Position numbers and translations under genes: made by a program
From: Aminobacter sp. HY435
Lineage (GTDB): Bacteria; Pseudomonadota; Alphaproteobacteria; Rhizobiales; Rhizobiaceae
Direction of reading: 5' to 3'
DNA: 64,000 bases
Assembly: GCF_027568395.1 (NCBI RefSeq)
Contig: NZ_JANKZL010000001.1
Coordinates: forward strand, 372,001 to 436,000
The notes under the pieces: model-generated
What the model saw: only the letters and a program-made list of their open reading frames with translations
What the model was told of the DNA's origin: nothing
Database searches by the model: none
In this document: one piece after another, positions 15,986 to 24,896 of the stretch
How positions within the stretch are numbered: position 1 is the stretch's first letter
Layout of the letters: each line of letters opens with the position of its first letter

Positions 15986-17299
15986 TCAGCCCTTGGGATC
16001 GAGCGGTATGGTGCGGGCGCCGACATGCAGCGACCTACCCGCGCCCAGCCCCATGACCACGACGCCGAGGCCGAGCGCCACGAACAACACCGACGCGGCG
16101 GCAAAACTGCCGGTCCAGTTGCGGATCAGGCCGACCAACAGCGGGCCGATGGCTGCCAGAGTGTAACCTACGCCCTGCGCCATGCCCGAGAGATGGGCCG
16201 CCACATGCGAATCCGGCGAGCGCAGCACGATCAGCGTCATCGCAGCGGCGATCAGCCCACCTTGGCCGATACCCTGGAGGACCGCCCAGAACAGGATGGT
16301 CGAGGTCGGCGCAAACAGGATGCCGAGCAGCGCGACAACGGCGGCCAGCGCCAGCGCCACGTTGACGCCGCGCTGGTCCTTGCGGCGGATGGCGATCGAC
16401 GGCACGGCAAGGCACGTCACCACCTGCGCCATGACGGACAGCGACACGATAGCGCCCGCGGTCGCGGCATCGAAGCCGCGTTCGCGCAGGATCGGCGCCA
16501 GCCAGCCGAAGACACAATAGGCGAGCGCTGATTGCAGCCCCATGAACAGGGTGACTTGCCAGGCCAGCCGGTCGCGCCAAAGCCCGACCACACGAAAGCC
16601 GCTGTGGCTCACCTGTCGGCGGCTGCCGAGCGCCTGCGGCGTCCAGATCAAGAGCACGATGAAGGCCGGCACCGCCCAGGCTGCCAGCGCGCCGGACCAT
16701 GAACCGGTGATCAGATGCTCGATGGGCAGCGTCAATCCGGACGCGGAGGCCGCGCCGGCGCAAAGCGCCATGGTGTAGAGCCCGGTCATCATCGCAGCCT
16801 TGTCGGGAAAGTCGCGCTTGACCAGCCCGGGCAACAGCACGTTGCCGATGGCAATCGCCGCACCTGCGATGAAACTCGCCACGAACAACAGCGGTGCCGT
16901 GCCAAGGCCGCGCAGCGCCGTGCCGACGGCCAGCAGCGACAAGGCAAGCAGCAGCGTGCGCTCGGCACCGAAGCGCTGGGCGAGCTTGGGCGCCAGTGGC
17001 GCAAACAGGCCAAGGCAGAGCACCGGCAGCGTCGTCAAAAGGCTTGCACCGGCGGGCGAAAGGCCAGTCGCTTGCATCACCTCGGGCAGCAGCACAGACA
17101 GGCTCGAAAACAGCGGCCGGAGATTGAAGGCGATCAGCACCAGGCTTGCGCCGAGCACGAAACGCGCCATGCCGCTACGCAACACCGGCGCCTGCGGTGG
17201 CGGCAGGTTGTCGACCTCGGCATCGACCAGTTGGTCGTCGAGACCGTCGATGGCGACAGCCTCGGCAGTTCGCCCCGCGGGAGCAAAAGTCTGGTTCAT
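15986..17299 (-). CDS. MFS transporter, CynX/NimT family
   Basis: This 437-residue protein has about 12 membrane segments after a hydrophilic N-terminal 45 residues. FNLRPLFSSLSVLLPEV in helix 1 is the hallmark of the CynX/NimT (cyanate, 2-nitroimidazole) branch of the major facilitator superfamily. It exports or imports a small anion or drug. The substrate cannot be predicted. Its ATG overlaps the stop of the FadR-type regulator by four bases (ATGA), so regulator and transporter form one coupled operon. Confidence 0.88.
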   Translation of the reverse strand: MNQTFAPAGRTAEAVAIDGLDDQLVDAEVDNLPPPQAPVLRSGMARFVLGASLVLIAFNLRPLFSSLSVLLPEVMQATGLSPAGASLLTTLPVLCLGLFAPLAPKLAQRFGAERTLLLALSLLAVGTALRGLGTAPLLFVASFIAGAAIAIGNVLLPGLVKRDFPDKAAMMTGLYTMALCAGAASASGLTLPIEHLITGSWSGALAAWAVPAFIVLLIWTPQALGSRRQVSHSGFRVVGLWRDRLAWQVTLFMGLQSALAYCVFGWLAPILRERGFDAATAGAIVSLSVMAQVVTCLAVPSIAIRRKDQRGVNVALALAAVVALLGILFAPTSTILFWAVLQGIGQGGLIAAAMTLIVLRSPDSHVAAHLSGMAQGVGYTLAAIGPLLVGLIRNWTGSFAAASVLFVALGLGVVVMGLGAGRSLHVGARTIPLDPKG

Positions 17300-17985
17300 T
17301 GTGCAAGCAACCTGTCGAGTTCGAGAAGTACCGGCGCCATGAAATCGCGGACTGCGGCGGCGGCCCTGCCCGGATCGCCAGAGGCGACCGCCTCGACAAT
17401 CGCCGCATGGGCCGGCGCATCGGGTTCGGGCAGTTCGCCGGCCAGCGTCGCCTTGATGGTTTCAGTGATCGCACCGGTGAAGAAATCGTAGAGCTCGACC
17501 ATGGCCCGGTTGCCCGACGCCTCCACGACCGATTTATGGAAGGCGATGTCGCGGCGAATGAACGCCTCGTGGCCGCCATCGGCGACCGTACCGCGCTCGG
17601 CGAGCAGCTTGCGCATTTTTGCGAGATCCGCCGGCGTGCGGCGCAGGGCGGCGAGCCGCGCCGCCTCGACGTCGAGCGCAGCCCGCGCTTCCCACTGGTC
17701 GCGCAGGCCCGAACGCTTTATCCGGTCGAGCGCCGCCGAAGGATCGACCGCCGAGCGGACATAAGTGCCCGACCCTTGCCGTGTATCCAGCAGGCCTTGC
17801 GAGACCAGCACGCGAACGGCCTCGCGCACCGTGCCACGGCTTACCGACAATAGGTCCGTGAGTGCCGCTTCGTTGGGGATGCGTTCGCCCACGGCCCAGT
17901 GGCCGCTGACGATTTCGGCGCGCAGGCTATCGGCGGCGGTGTCGGTGAGATTGGCTCGTGCGGCTGGCTGCATGGCAATATTCAT
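17296..17985 (-). CDS. GntR-family regulator, FadR/FCD subgroup
   Basis: This 229-residue protein has an N-terminal winged helix at about 10-75 (GERIPNEAALTDLLSVSRGTVREAVRVL) and a C-terminal all-helical FCD ligand domain at about 90-220 (FIRRDIAFHKSVVEASGNRAM, with the His/Asp pattern that often binds a metal or carboxylate). The ATG at 17985 directly abuts a 17-bp palindrome that should be its operator. It is co-transcribed with the CynX-like transporter and probably represses it in response to a small carboxylic effector. Confidence 0.88.
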   Translation of the reverse strand: MNIAMQPAARANLTDTAADSLRAEIVSGHWAVGERIPNEAALTDLLSVSRGTVREAVRVLVSQGLLDTRQGSGTYVRSAVDPSAALDRIKRSGLRDQWEARAALDVEAARLAALRRTPADLAKMRKLLAERGTVADGGHEAFIRRDIAFHKSVVEASGNRAMVELYDFFTGAITETIKATLAGELPEPDAPAHAAIVEAVASGDPGRAAAAVRDFMAPVLLELDRLLAQ

Positions 17986-17986
17986 C

Positions 17987-18003
17987 AAGTCATCTGATGA
18001 CTT
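17987..18003. promoter_or_regulatory. Operator of the FadR-type regulator
   Basis: AAGTCATC-T-GATGACTT is a perfect 8-1-8 palindrome touching the start codon region of the gntR-type gene. FadR-subfamily operators are short odd-length palindromes of this kind. Bound protein would block its own promoter or the first codons. Confidence 0.65.
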
Positions 18004-18071
18004 CGGATATGCCCGTCATCTGGCAAAGGCAACAAGCGAGCCAGCAAAGCGATTGGGCCAGCCGGGCGGGT

Positions 18072-18755
18072 TCAGAGGCCGGCGTAGCTCTTCATGTGAA
18101 AGGCCTGCACATCGGCCGGATAGCGATAGGCCAGCCCGTAGGGACAGGCATTGCGATCGAGGCACCCTTGCGTCCGGCACGTACCTCCCGAGGGTCCGCG
18201 CACGTGTCCCAGGCATTTTTCATAAGCAAAGCCTGCCTCCGAATAGGCATCGACCGGGCAGGATTTCAGGCAAGGTTTTCCAGCACATAGGTCGCAAAGG
18301 TGACTCTGTTCGCGAAGTTCGGCGAACTCCAGATCAACATCGAACAGCAGCGCGCCGCGATAGGCATGCCAGAGCCCATATTCGGGATGCATCAGGATGC
18401 CCAGCGGCGACGGCTTGAGCCCCTCCGCGCGTATCGCCCATTGCTGGAACGGCAGATAGGGCTTGTCGGATGGCGACACGGCGCGCGCGCCGAACTCGCG
18501 CGCGACATCGCCAATCACCTCGCGAGACCAGCTGTCGAGTGGATTTGCCAGATTGCCCGGCTGCGTCCTGCGCCACCGCTGGAAATGCGGCCAGGGTGCT
18601 GCACCCGCCTGCCCCACCAGCAGCACCGACCGCGCCGGCTTGTCGGACGAACCGTCCGGTGCCGTCTCGTCATCGCCGAAAACGAAACCGCCGCGCTGGA
18701 TGAGGCCATGGCTGGCCAGCGCGGCGGCAATCTCGTCAAGAACGAGAGACGGCAA
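18072..18755 (-). CDS. 4Fe-4S ferredoxin-type protein (QueG-like C-terminal domain)
   Basis: This 227-residue soluble protein has a cysteine-rich C-terminal half: CDLCAGKPCLKSCP near 150-165, then further cysteines at about 177, 190, 194 and 200. The first cluster plus a later Cys suits one [4Fe-4S] centre and a second is possible. The arrangement resembles the ferredoxin part of epoxyqueuosine reductase. The TTG start at 18755 is supported by GGAAGGGG upstream. The gene follows the MttB-family methyltransferase gene by 96 bp on the same strand. A role in delivering electrons for re-reducing oxidised corrinoid is an attractive inference but is not shown by sequence. Confidence 0.75.
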   Translation of the reverse strand: MPSLVLDEIAAALASHGLIQRGGFVFGDDETAPDGSSDKPARSVLLVGQAGAAPWPHFQRWRRTQPGNLANPLDSWSREVIGDVAREFGARAVSPSDKPYLPFQQWAIRAEGLKPSPLGILMHPEYGLWHAYRGALLFDVDLEFAELREQSHLCDLCAGKPCLKSCPVDAYSEAGFAYEKCLGHVRGPSGGTCRTQGCLDRNACPYGLAYRYPADVQAFHMKSYAGL

Positions 18756-18851
18756 GCGTCACCCCTTCCGGTCCGGGTCGGAGAACGCGCTCCGCCAGAC
18801 TTCCTTGTGAATGATGTTGGCGACTTTAGCCCCGCCTGTTACGGGCTCCTT

Positions 18852-20426
18852 TCAAGTGAAGGCGTCGGGCATCGACGCCTTCTTGTTAGCCATGAAATCC
18901 TTGAGCCCATCGTCGATGCCTGGATCGAGATATGGCGCCTCGTAGCTTTCCAGCCAGCGGCGGGCGAGATCGTTGGCGCGCTGCGGCGCGCTCTTTTGTC
19001 CTTCGGCCAGCCACTGCTCGTAGGAATTGTTGTCGGCGATGTTCGAGCGGTAGAACGCCGTCTGGAAGTTCGCCTGGGTGTGGTCGCAGCCGAGGAAGTG
19101 GCTGCCCGGGCCGACCTGGCGGATGGCGTCCATCGCCTGGCCGTTCTCGGAGAGATCGACGCCCTCGGCAAACTTCTGCTGCATGCCGAGCTGGTCGATG
19201 TCCATCATGAACTTCTCGTAGCACGAGGCGAGACCGCCCTCGAGCCAGCCGGCCGAATGCAGCACGAAATTGGTGCCGGCGAGCAGGGTCGAATTCAGCG
19301 TGTTGGCGCTTTCATAGGCCGCCTGCGCGTCCGGGACCTTGGAAGCGCAGAGCGAGCCGCCGGTGCGGAATGGCAGCCCGAGACGGCGCGCCAGCTGGGC
19401 GGCGCCATAGGAAACCAGCGACGGCTCCGGCGTGCCGAAGGTTGGCGCACCCGACTGCATCGAGATCGACGAGGCGAAGGTGCCGAACAGCACCGGCGCG
19501 CCCTTGCGGATCAGCTGGGTGAACGAGGCGCCGGCCAGCACTTCGGCCAGAACCTGGGTCAGCGTGCCGGCGACCGTCACCGGGCTCATGGCGCCGGCGA
19601 GGATGAATGGGGTGACGATGCAGGCCTGGTTGTGGCGTGCATAGACCTTGGCTGCACCCAGCATGGTCTCGTCGAAGACCATCGGCGAATTGGCGTTGAT
19701 CAGGCTGGTCAGCACAGTGTTGTTTTCGACGAAGTCGTCACCGAACACGATCTTGGCCATCGCCACCGTGTCCTCGGCGCGCTCCGGTGCGGTCACCGAG
19801 CCCATGAAGGGCTTGTCGGAATATTTGATGTGGCTGTAGATCATGTCGAGGTGGCGCTTGTTCACCGGCACATCGACCGGTTCGCACACAGTGCCGCCCG
19901 AATGGTGGATCGACGGCGCCATGTAGGCCAGCTTCACGAAGTTGCGGAAATCCTCGATCGTTGCATAGCGCCTGACGCCGTCGAGGTCGCGCACGAAGGG
20001 CGGGCCATAGACGGGCGCGAAGACCGTGGCGTTACCCCCGATCTGCACCGAACGCTCGGGGTTGCGCGCATGCTGCGTGTAGATGGACGGTGCCGTCTTC
20101 AGCAATTCGCGGCACAGGCCGCGCGGGAAATGCACGCGTTCGCCCTTCACCTCGGCGCCGGCTTCTTTCCACAACGCGAGCGCCTCGGCGTCGTCGCGGA
20201 ACTCGATGCCGATCTCTTCCAGCACCGTGTCGGCGTTCTTCTCGATGAGGGCGAGGCCTTCCTCGTTGAGCACCTCATACACATTCACCTTGCGCTTGAT
20301 GTAGGTGAGCTGGGTGCTCGGACCGCCGCCGCTGCGCGCCGCGCGACGTGCCGCAGCACCGCCGCTTGCGCCGCGCCCTCGCCTGCCGCCTGCCTGCTCC
20401 TGATCGACTGACGGGTTATCGCTCAT
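18852..20426 (-). CDS. mttB: Trimethylamine methyltransferase (MttB) superfamily protein, non-pyrrolysine type
   Basis: This 524-residue protein matches the MttB family over its length after a basic, Gly/Ala-rich N-terminal 35 residues. Features include the ADTVLEEIGIEF start of the domain, FAPVYGPPFVRDLDG, HHSGGTVCEPVDVPV and the C-terminal GPGSHFLGCDHTQANF. The frame is uninterrupted, with no in-frame TAG, so it belongs with the pyrrolysine-free relatives such as the glycine betaine methyltransferase MtgB. These demethylate a quaternary amine and methylate Co(I) on a partner corrinoid protein. The corrinoid protein gene is directly divergent (20678). The ATG at 20426 follows AGGGAAGAA. The amine used is inferred (glycine betaine most likely, others possible). 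Confidence 0.9.
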   Translation of the reverse strand: MSDNPSVDQEQAGGRRGRGASGGAAARRAARSGGGPSTQLTYIKRKVNVYEVLNEEGLALIEKNADTVLEEIGIEFRDDAEALALWKEAGAEVKGERVHFPRGLCRELLKTAPSIYTQHARNPERSVQIGGNATVFAPVYGPPFVRDLDGVRRYATIEDFRNFVKLAYMAPSIHHSGGTVCEPVDVPVNKRHLDMIYSHIKYSDKPFMGSVTAPERAEDTVAMAKIVFGDDFVENNTVLTSLINANSPMVFDETMLGAAKVYARHNQACIVTPFILAGAMSPVTVAGTLTQVLAEVLAGASFTQLIRKGAPVLFGTFASSISMQSGAPTFGTPEPSLVSYGAAQLARRLGLPFRTGGSLCASKVPDAQAAYESANTLNSTLLAGTNFVLHSAGWLEGGLASCYEKFMMDIDQLGMQQKFAEGVDLSENGQAMDAIRQVGPGSHFLGCDHTQANFQTAFYRSNIADNNSYEQWLAEGQKSAPQRANDLARRWLESYEAPYLDPGIDDGLKDFMANKKASMPDAFT

Positions 20427-20677
20427 GGCTGTTCTTCCCTGAATCGTTTGCGCCGCGTCTCGCGGCCTGCTCGCCGGATCGTAGCCATGCACCCATAGCG
20501 AAACGGCTTGCCAGCGCCAACGCCTGTCGCAAAATCGACAAGTAACTCTGCAAGTTATCAGTCGCTTTCGTTTTGCAGGAGGTCGCAAATCAGCTATGGA
20601 ATTATGACAATTGCAAGCTAGGAATAGCGCATTAGCCGCGCGCCCAGATTTGGCCCGCCCCTAGGGAGCCTTCCAAG
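20427..20677. promoter_or_regulatory. Divergent promoter region between mttB and the corrinoid protein gene
   Basis: This 251-bp gap must hold promoters for both genes. The central part (20520-20640) is AT-richer and carries a direct repeat GTCGCAAA at about 20526 and 20582, plus several TTGCA/TGCAA stretches. I could not fix -35/-10 pairs. GGGAG at about 20662-20666 serves the corrinoid gene start at 20678. Confidence 0.5.
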
Positions 20678-21376
<699 letters not shown>

Positions 21377-21384
21377 TGTGAAAA

Positions 21385-21406
21385 GGCCGCGCCTTGCGGC
21401 GCGGCC
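21385..21406. terminator. Hairpin terminator between convergent genes
   Basis: GGCCGCGCC (21385-21393), loop TTGC, GGCGCGGCC (21398-21406): a 9-bp perfect stem. AAAA directly before it gives a U-run on the minus strand for the entericidin-type gene. On the plus strand the hairpin follows the corrinoid gene stop by 8 bp. Confidence 0.7.
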
Positions 21407-21440
21407 GGTTCAGGCCGATCTGAGCTATGAAGCGTCGTGC

Positions 21441-21575
21441 CTATTGCACCGTGTCTTCGATGGCGTTCGCCGTGCCCTTGACGTCCTTGCCGACGCCGCG
21501 GATCGTATTGGCGCACGAGGCGAGAGCCAGCGCGCAGGCAATGACTGCAATGGGTACAAGACGTGACAATTTCAT
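21441..21575 (-). CDS. Entericidin A/B family lipoprotein
   Basis: This 44-residue peptide has a signal sequence MKLSRLVPIAVIACALALASC ending in a lipobox (LASC, mature Cys at 21). An amphipathic tail follows (IRGVGKDVKGTANAIEDTVQ), typical of entericidin-like envelope lipoproteins. The ATG at 21575 has GAGAGGGAAACCC upstream. Entericidins are small membrane lipoproteins linked to stress or toxin-antidote roles. The function here is unknown. It sits inside the C1 island on the opposite strand. Confidence 0.85.
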   Translation of the reverse strand: MKLSRLVPIAVIACALALASCANTIRGVGKDVKGTANAIEDTVQ

Positions 21576-21637
21576 GGATTGGGTTTCCCTCTCTGTAGAT
21601 TTGCCCGAAATCAACGAAGGCCGGCTCGACTGGTTCC

Positions 21638-22285
21638 ATGGCCGCAAAGCAAAAAATCGCAACTGAACTTGACGACAAGCTGCTTGTCATAGGCTGCGGC
21701 ATGATCGCACGCGAAATCCTGGTAATCAAACAGCAACTCGGCCTCGACCACCTGGAACTGACCTGCCTGCCGGCCGACTTCCATTTCCGCCCTGATCGCA
21801 TCGCACCGGCCATGGACGAGGCGATCGTCAAGGCAAGGGCCCAGGGCTACCAGCACATCTATGTCGGTTATGCCGATTGCGGCACCGGCGGCCTGCTCGA
21901 CCGGGTTTGCGAAAAGCACGGTGTCGAACGCCTGGCCGGCCCGCACTGCTTCGCCTTCTACCAAGGCGCGGCCGCCTACGCCAAGGTCGCCGAGGCCGAC
22001 ATGATGTCGTTCTACATGACCGACTTCCTGTGCCGGCAGTTCGATGCGTTCTTCATGAAGCCGCTCGGCCTCGACCGGCATCCCGAACTCATCAACGACT
22101 ATTTCGGCAACTACGAAAAACTGATCTACCTCGCCCAGACCGACGACCCCGTGCTCGACAAGGTCGCCGAGGATGCGGCTAAGCTGCTCGGCCTAGTCTA
22201 TGAGCGCCGCGCCACCGGCTATGGCGACCTGCCCCACGCACTTGCCAACGCGGCGGATACCACAGCAAATCCCAAGAGAGCGTGA
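21638..22285 (+). CDS. DUF1638 domain-containing protein
   Basis: This 215-residue soluble protein matches the DUF1638 family: an N-terminal VIGCGMIAREIL, CLPADFHFRPDRI, a YVGYADCGTGGLLD segment near 85-97 and an HCFAFYQG segment near 110. Conserved Cys and His residues suggest a metal or a thiol role. DUF1638 genes are commonly found next to MttB-family methyltransferase and corrinoid protein genes (from memory), as here, so a function in corrinoid methyl transfer or methylamine use is likely but undefined. The ATG at 21638 has only a weak GAAGG site. Confidence 0.85.
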   Translation: MAAKQKIATELDDKLLVIGCGMIAREILVIKQQLGLDHLELTCLPADFHFRPDRIAPAMDEAIVKARAQGYQHIYVGYADCGTGGLLDRVCEKHGVERLAGPHCFAFYQGAAAYAKVAEADMMSFYMTDFLCRQFDAFFMKPLGLDRHPELINDYFGNYEKLIYLAQTDDPVLDKVAEDAAKLLGLVYERRATGYGDLPHALANAADTTANPKRA

Positions 22286-22322
22286 TTCCATCCTAAGGGT
22301 CTGGTCATTCGGTGAGGACATC

Positions 22323-22898
22323 ATGACTGTACGCAAACTTCTGCTCGCAGCGGCGCTCGTTGCCTCCACCGCTAACGCCCATGCCGACGGGGTGGTGCAG
22401 AAGCTGACGACCCCGGCCGACAAGGCGAGGCTCGAGAAATACGATGCCACCCGAAACGAAGCGCTTCAGGAGGCCAAGGCCGGTTTGAAACGCGAGGTCG
22501 ACATCCTCGATGCGATCGTTGCGAAGGCGCCGCAGTCCTTTGGCGATTTCGACATGACCGGCAACTGGCAGTGCCGCACCATCAAGGCCGGCGGCATCAG
22601 CGATCTCGTCGTCTATGACTGGTTCAGGTGCAAGGTCAGCGACGACGGATCGGGCTGGCAGCTAGAAAAGATTTCGGGCTCGCAGCGGACGAAGGGCCGC
22701 TTCTACACGGACAGCGACACGCGCCTGATCTATCTCGGCTCGGGCTATGTCGCCGGCGAGAAGCCGCAGGCTTACGGCAAGGGCCCCGCCACTGACCAGG
22801 TCGGCTACGCCTTCCGCACCGGCCCATCCGAGTGGCGTGTCGAGTTCCCCGCCCCGCAATATGAATCCAAGCTGGATATCCTGGAATTCCGCCGCTGA
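22323..22898 (+). CDS. DUF4893-like secreted protein
   Basis: This 191-residue protein has a cleavable signal peptide (LLLAAALVASTANAHA, cleavage near residue 21). The mature part contains a helical N-terminus, then a WQCRTIKAGG...YDWFRCKV region with two cysteines and a beta-rich C-terminal domain (YLGSGYVAGEKPQAYG). I place it with DUF4893 from these features. Function unknown, probably periplasmic. The ATG at 22323 is preceded by GAGGA. It lies 37 bp after the DUF1638 gene and is probably co-transcribed, though nothing ties it to C1 chemistry. Confidence 0.75.
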   Translation: MTVRKLLLAAALVASTANAHADGVVQKLTTPADKARLEKYDATRNEALQEAKAGLKREVDILDAIVAKAPQSFGDFDMTGNWQCRTIKAGGISDLVVYDWFRCKVSDDGSGWQLEKISGSQRTKGRFYTDSDTRLIYLGSGYVAGEKPQAYGKGPATDQVGYAFRTGPSEWRVEFPAPQYESKLDILEFRR

Positions 22899-22990
22899 CA
22901 TTGCATTCGCAACTGTGCGACATCACATTGCAACGCTTCGGCGTCATCAAGGATTAACCTGACCGTCGCACACTGCGATCGGGGAATGGC

Positions 22991-23686
22991 GTGAACTTCA
23001 ACACGCTGCAGGTGGGCGAAAGGTTTATGAAGCAAGGCATGGACGGTTTTGAAGGCGGACAGTTCGACGCCGCGCCACGCCGGCGCCGCGGCCGCCGCCT
23101 TTCCGAGATCTTCGCCGAGATCGCCCGCGACGCAAATGGCGACATTTCAATTGGCGACATCAGGGATACGCTGGGCAAGCGCAGCTTCGCCCCCTTGCTC
23201 GTGCTGTTCGCAGCCTTCAACCTGATCCCCTTGCCGCCCGGCGCTTCGGCCATTCTCGGGCTGCCTTTGCTGATCGTCGCTGCCCAGATGGCGTTCGGCA
23301 GCAACAGGGCCTGGCTGCCGACTTTCATCACCCGGCGCTCGCTCTCCGCCGCGCAATTCCGCATGGTCACCGACTGGGTCGTGCCCAGGCTGATCCGCCT
23401 CGAGCAGGTCATCCGTCCGCGCTATTGGCCGTTCTGGCGCAGGCAGGGCGACCGGGTGATTGGGCTCATCGCGCTGGTGCTTTCGATTTCGATCACGCTA
23501 CCCATCCCGTTGGGCAACTGGCTGCCGGCCTTTGCCACGGCCTTGCTTGGCCTGGCGCTGTCCGAGCGCGACGGCATCCTGTTTGCAGTCGGCAGCGTCG
23601 TCGGCGTCGCCTCGCTCGCCGTCATCGGCGTGGTCGTCGGCGGCGCAGGCTTTGCAACGCACGCCTTCATGGTCTGGCTGGGATAG
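22991..23686 (+). CDS. ExoD-family membrane protein
   Basis: This 231-residue integral membrane protein has a basic N-terminus (RRRRGRRLSEIF), a LGKRSFAPLLVLFAAFNLIPLPPG first helix and a later segment ISITLPIPLGNWLPAF repeating the 'LP(L/I)PxG' motif of the ExoD family. ExoD was first described in Sinorhizobium exopolysaccharide and symbiosis work, but its molecular role is unclear. The GTG at 22991 follows GGGGA. An ATG at 23027 is the alternative. It is probably in the same transcription unit as its downstream neighbour, five bases away. Confidence 0.85.
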   Translation: MNFNTLQVGERFMKQGMDGFEGGQFDAAPRRRRGRRLSEIFAEIARDANGDISIGDIRDTLGKRSFAPLLVLFAAFNLIPLPPGASAILGLPLLIVAAQMAFGSNRAWLPTFITRRSLSAAQFRMVTDWVVPRLIRLEQVIRPRYWPFWRRQGDRVIGLIALVLSISITLPIPLGNWLPAFATALLGLALSERDGILFAVGSVVGVASLAVIGVVVGGAGFATHAFMVWLG

Positions 23687-23691
23687 TTCGC

Positions 23692-24459
23692 ATGACCGAC
23701 AGGCCAATCGTCTTCGTCACCGAAGGCGGTGCCCACATCTGGGCCATCATCAACAGCTTGACAGACCGCTTCGGTCCGATATCGGTTGTCCTGGAAACAC
23801 CCTATTCCAAACGCGAATTGCTGATGCGTCGCGCCAGGAAACTCGGCTGGTTCTCGGTCGCGGGGCAACTCGGCACCATGGTGCTTGTGCGCCTCGGAAA
23901 GAGCCTGTTCAACGGCAGCATCCGCAAGATCGTAGCGGCTGAAGGGCTGAAGACCGAGCCGCGCCCTGACCAGGAAATCATCCATGTCGGCTCGGCCGAC
24001 ACCCGAGAGCTGGTCGACATCGTCAGGAATCGTGAGCCCGCAGTGGTCTTTCTCGCCGGCTGCCGGCTGCTTTCGGCAAATACGCTGAGCCAGATCACCT
24101 GCCCTGTCATCAACTACCACGCCGGCATCAACCCCAAATACCGCGGGATGAACGGCGGCTATTGGGCGCTGGCGACGGGCGACCGCGGGAATTTCGGCTC
24201 CACCGTGCACCTGGTCGACACCGGCGTCGACACCGGCGCGGTGCTCCATCAGTCGCGTGGAGCGCCCGGCCCCGGCGACAACATCGCCAGCTACGCCATG
24301 CGCCAGGCGGCCTTTTCGCGCGACATCTGCACCAGGGCGGTCGAAGACGCGCTCGCTGGCTCGCTGAAGCCGGTCGACACCGGCCTGCCATCCCAGCAAT
24401 GGTATCATCCGACGCTGTGGAGCTACCTGTGGACGGGCATTCGCCGCGGCGTCTGGTAG
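23692..24459 (+). CDS. Formyltransferase-fold protein
   Basis: This 255-residue protein has a C-terminal formyl-transferase N-domain fold. The catalytic Asn-x-His is in INYHAGINPKYRG (about 142-150) and the Asp in HLVDTGVDTG (about 173). Enzymes with this triad use 10-formyl-THF to formylate amines or hydrolyse the formyl group. The N-terminal 100 residues are not typical of methionyl-tRNA or glycinamide formyltransferase. It sits among folate C1 genes, so a link to formyl-THF turnover is reasonable. Sugar-amine formylation is an alternative. The ATG at 23692 is used, five bases after the ExoD stop. Confidence 0.8.
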   Translation: MTDRPIVFVTEGGAHIWAIINSLTDRFGPISVVLETPYSKRELLMRRARKLGWFSVAGQLGTMVLVRLGKSLFNGSIRKIVAAEGLKTEPRPDQEIIHVGSADTRELVDIVRNREPAVVFLAGCRLLSANTLSQITCPVINYHAGINPKYRGMNGGYWALATGDRGNFGSTVHLVDTGVDTGAVLHQSRGAPGPGDNIASYAMRQAAFSRDICTRAVEDALAGSLKPVDTGLPSQQWYHPTLWSYLWTGIRRGVW

Positions 24460-24593
24460 CCCGCTCTCCTTCGGCCGAGCTCTCCAATTTGCGACTGTCG
24501 TCCGCGTCGTTTTTGAATGCGCGCGCGTCGTCCCATAACAAGCGGCAACCGTGTGGTTGCGGCAATGCTCAACCGACTGAAAGCGAGATTGAA

Positions 24594-24896
24594 ATGGCCG
24601 ACCTCATCATCGTCTACTGGCGCGACATTCCTGCGCAGGTCATCGTCAAGAAGGGCCGGCAGAACGCCAAGCGCGAACTGCCGCTGCGCTTCACCGAAGC
24701 GATCGACATGTGCGCCATGCGCACCGGCGCCGGCGGCACAGACGACTATCTCGCCGAATGGCGCAAGGCCGACCCGATCCAGGTCGGCGACGACCTTGAG
24801 GCAGAAGCCGACAAGGCGATGGCCGAGATCGACGCACAATTCACCCGGGAGCGGCTGGTCGCTCTCGTCAAGGCAGGCGGCAAGGCAGATGGTTGA
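24594..24896 (+). CDS. 'Virulence factor' domain small protein linked to MetV/MetF
   Basis: This 100-residue acidic protein begins MADLIIVYWRDIPAQVIVK and contains KRELPLRFTEAIDMCAMR. It matches the small family labelled 'virulence factor' in domain collections (PF13769 as I recall), whose label says little about function. Its stop overlaps the start of the MTHFR C-terminal-type gene by eight bases, which implies coupled translation and a shared process, probably folate methyl oxidation/reduction. The ATG at 24594 is preceded by a GCGAGA site. Confidence 0.75.
   Translation: MADLIIVYWRDIPAQVIVKKGRQNAKRELPLRFTEAIDMCAMRTGAGGTDDYLAEWRKADPIQVGDDLEAEADKAMAEIDAQFTRERLVALVKAGGKADG

Noticed and set aside
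18852-20426. Pyrrolysine-encoding amber codon in the MttB gene
   Set aside because: The frame has no internal TAG and runs through to a normal stop, so this is not trimethylamine-specific MttB.
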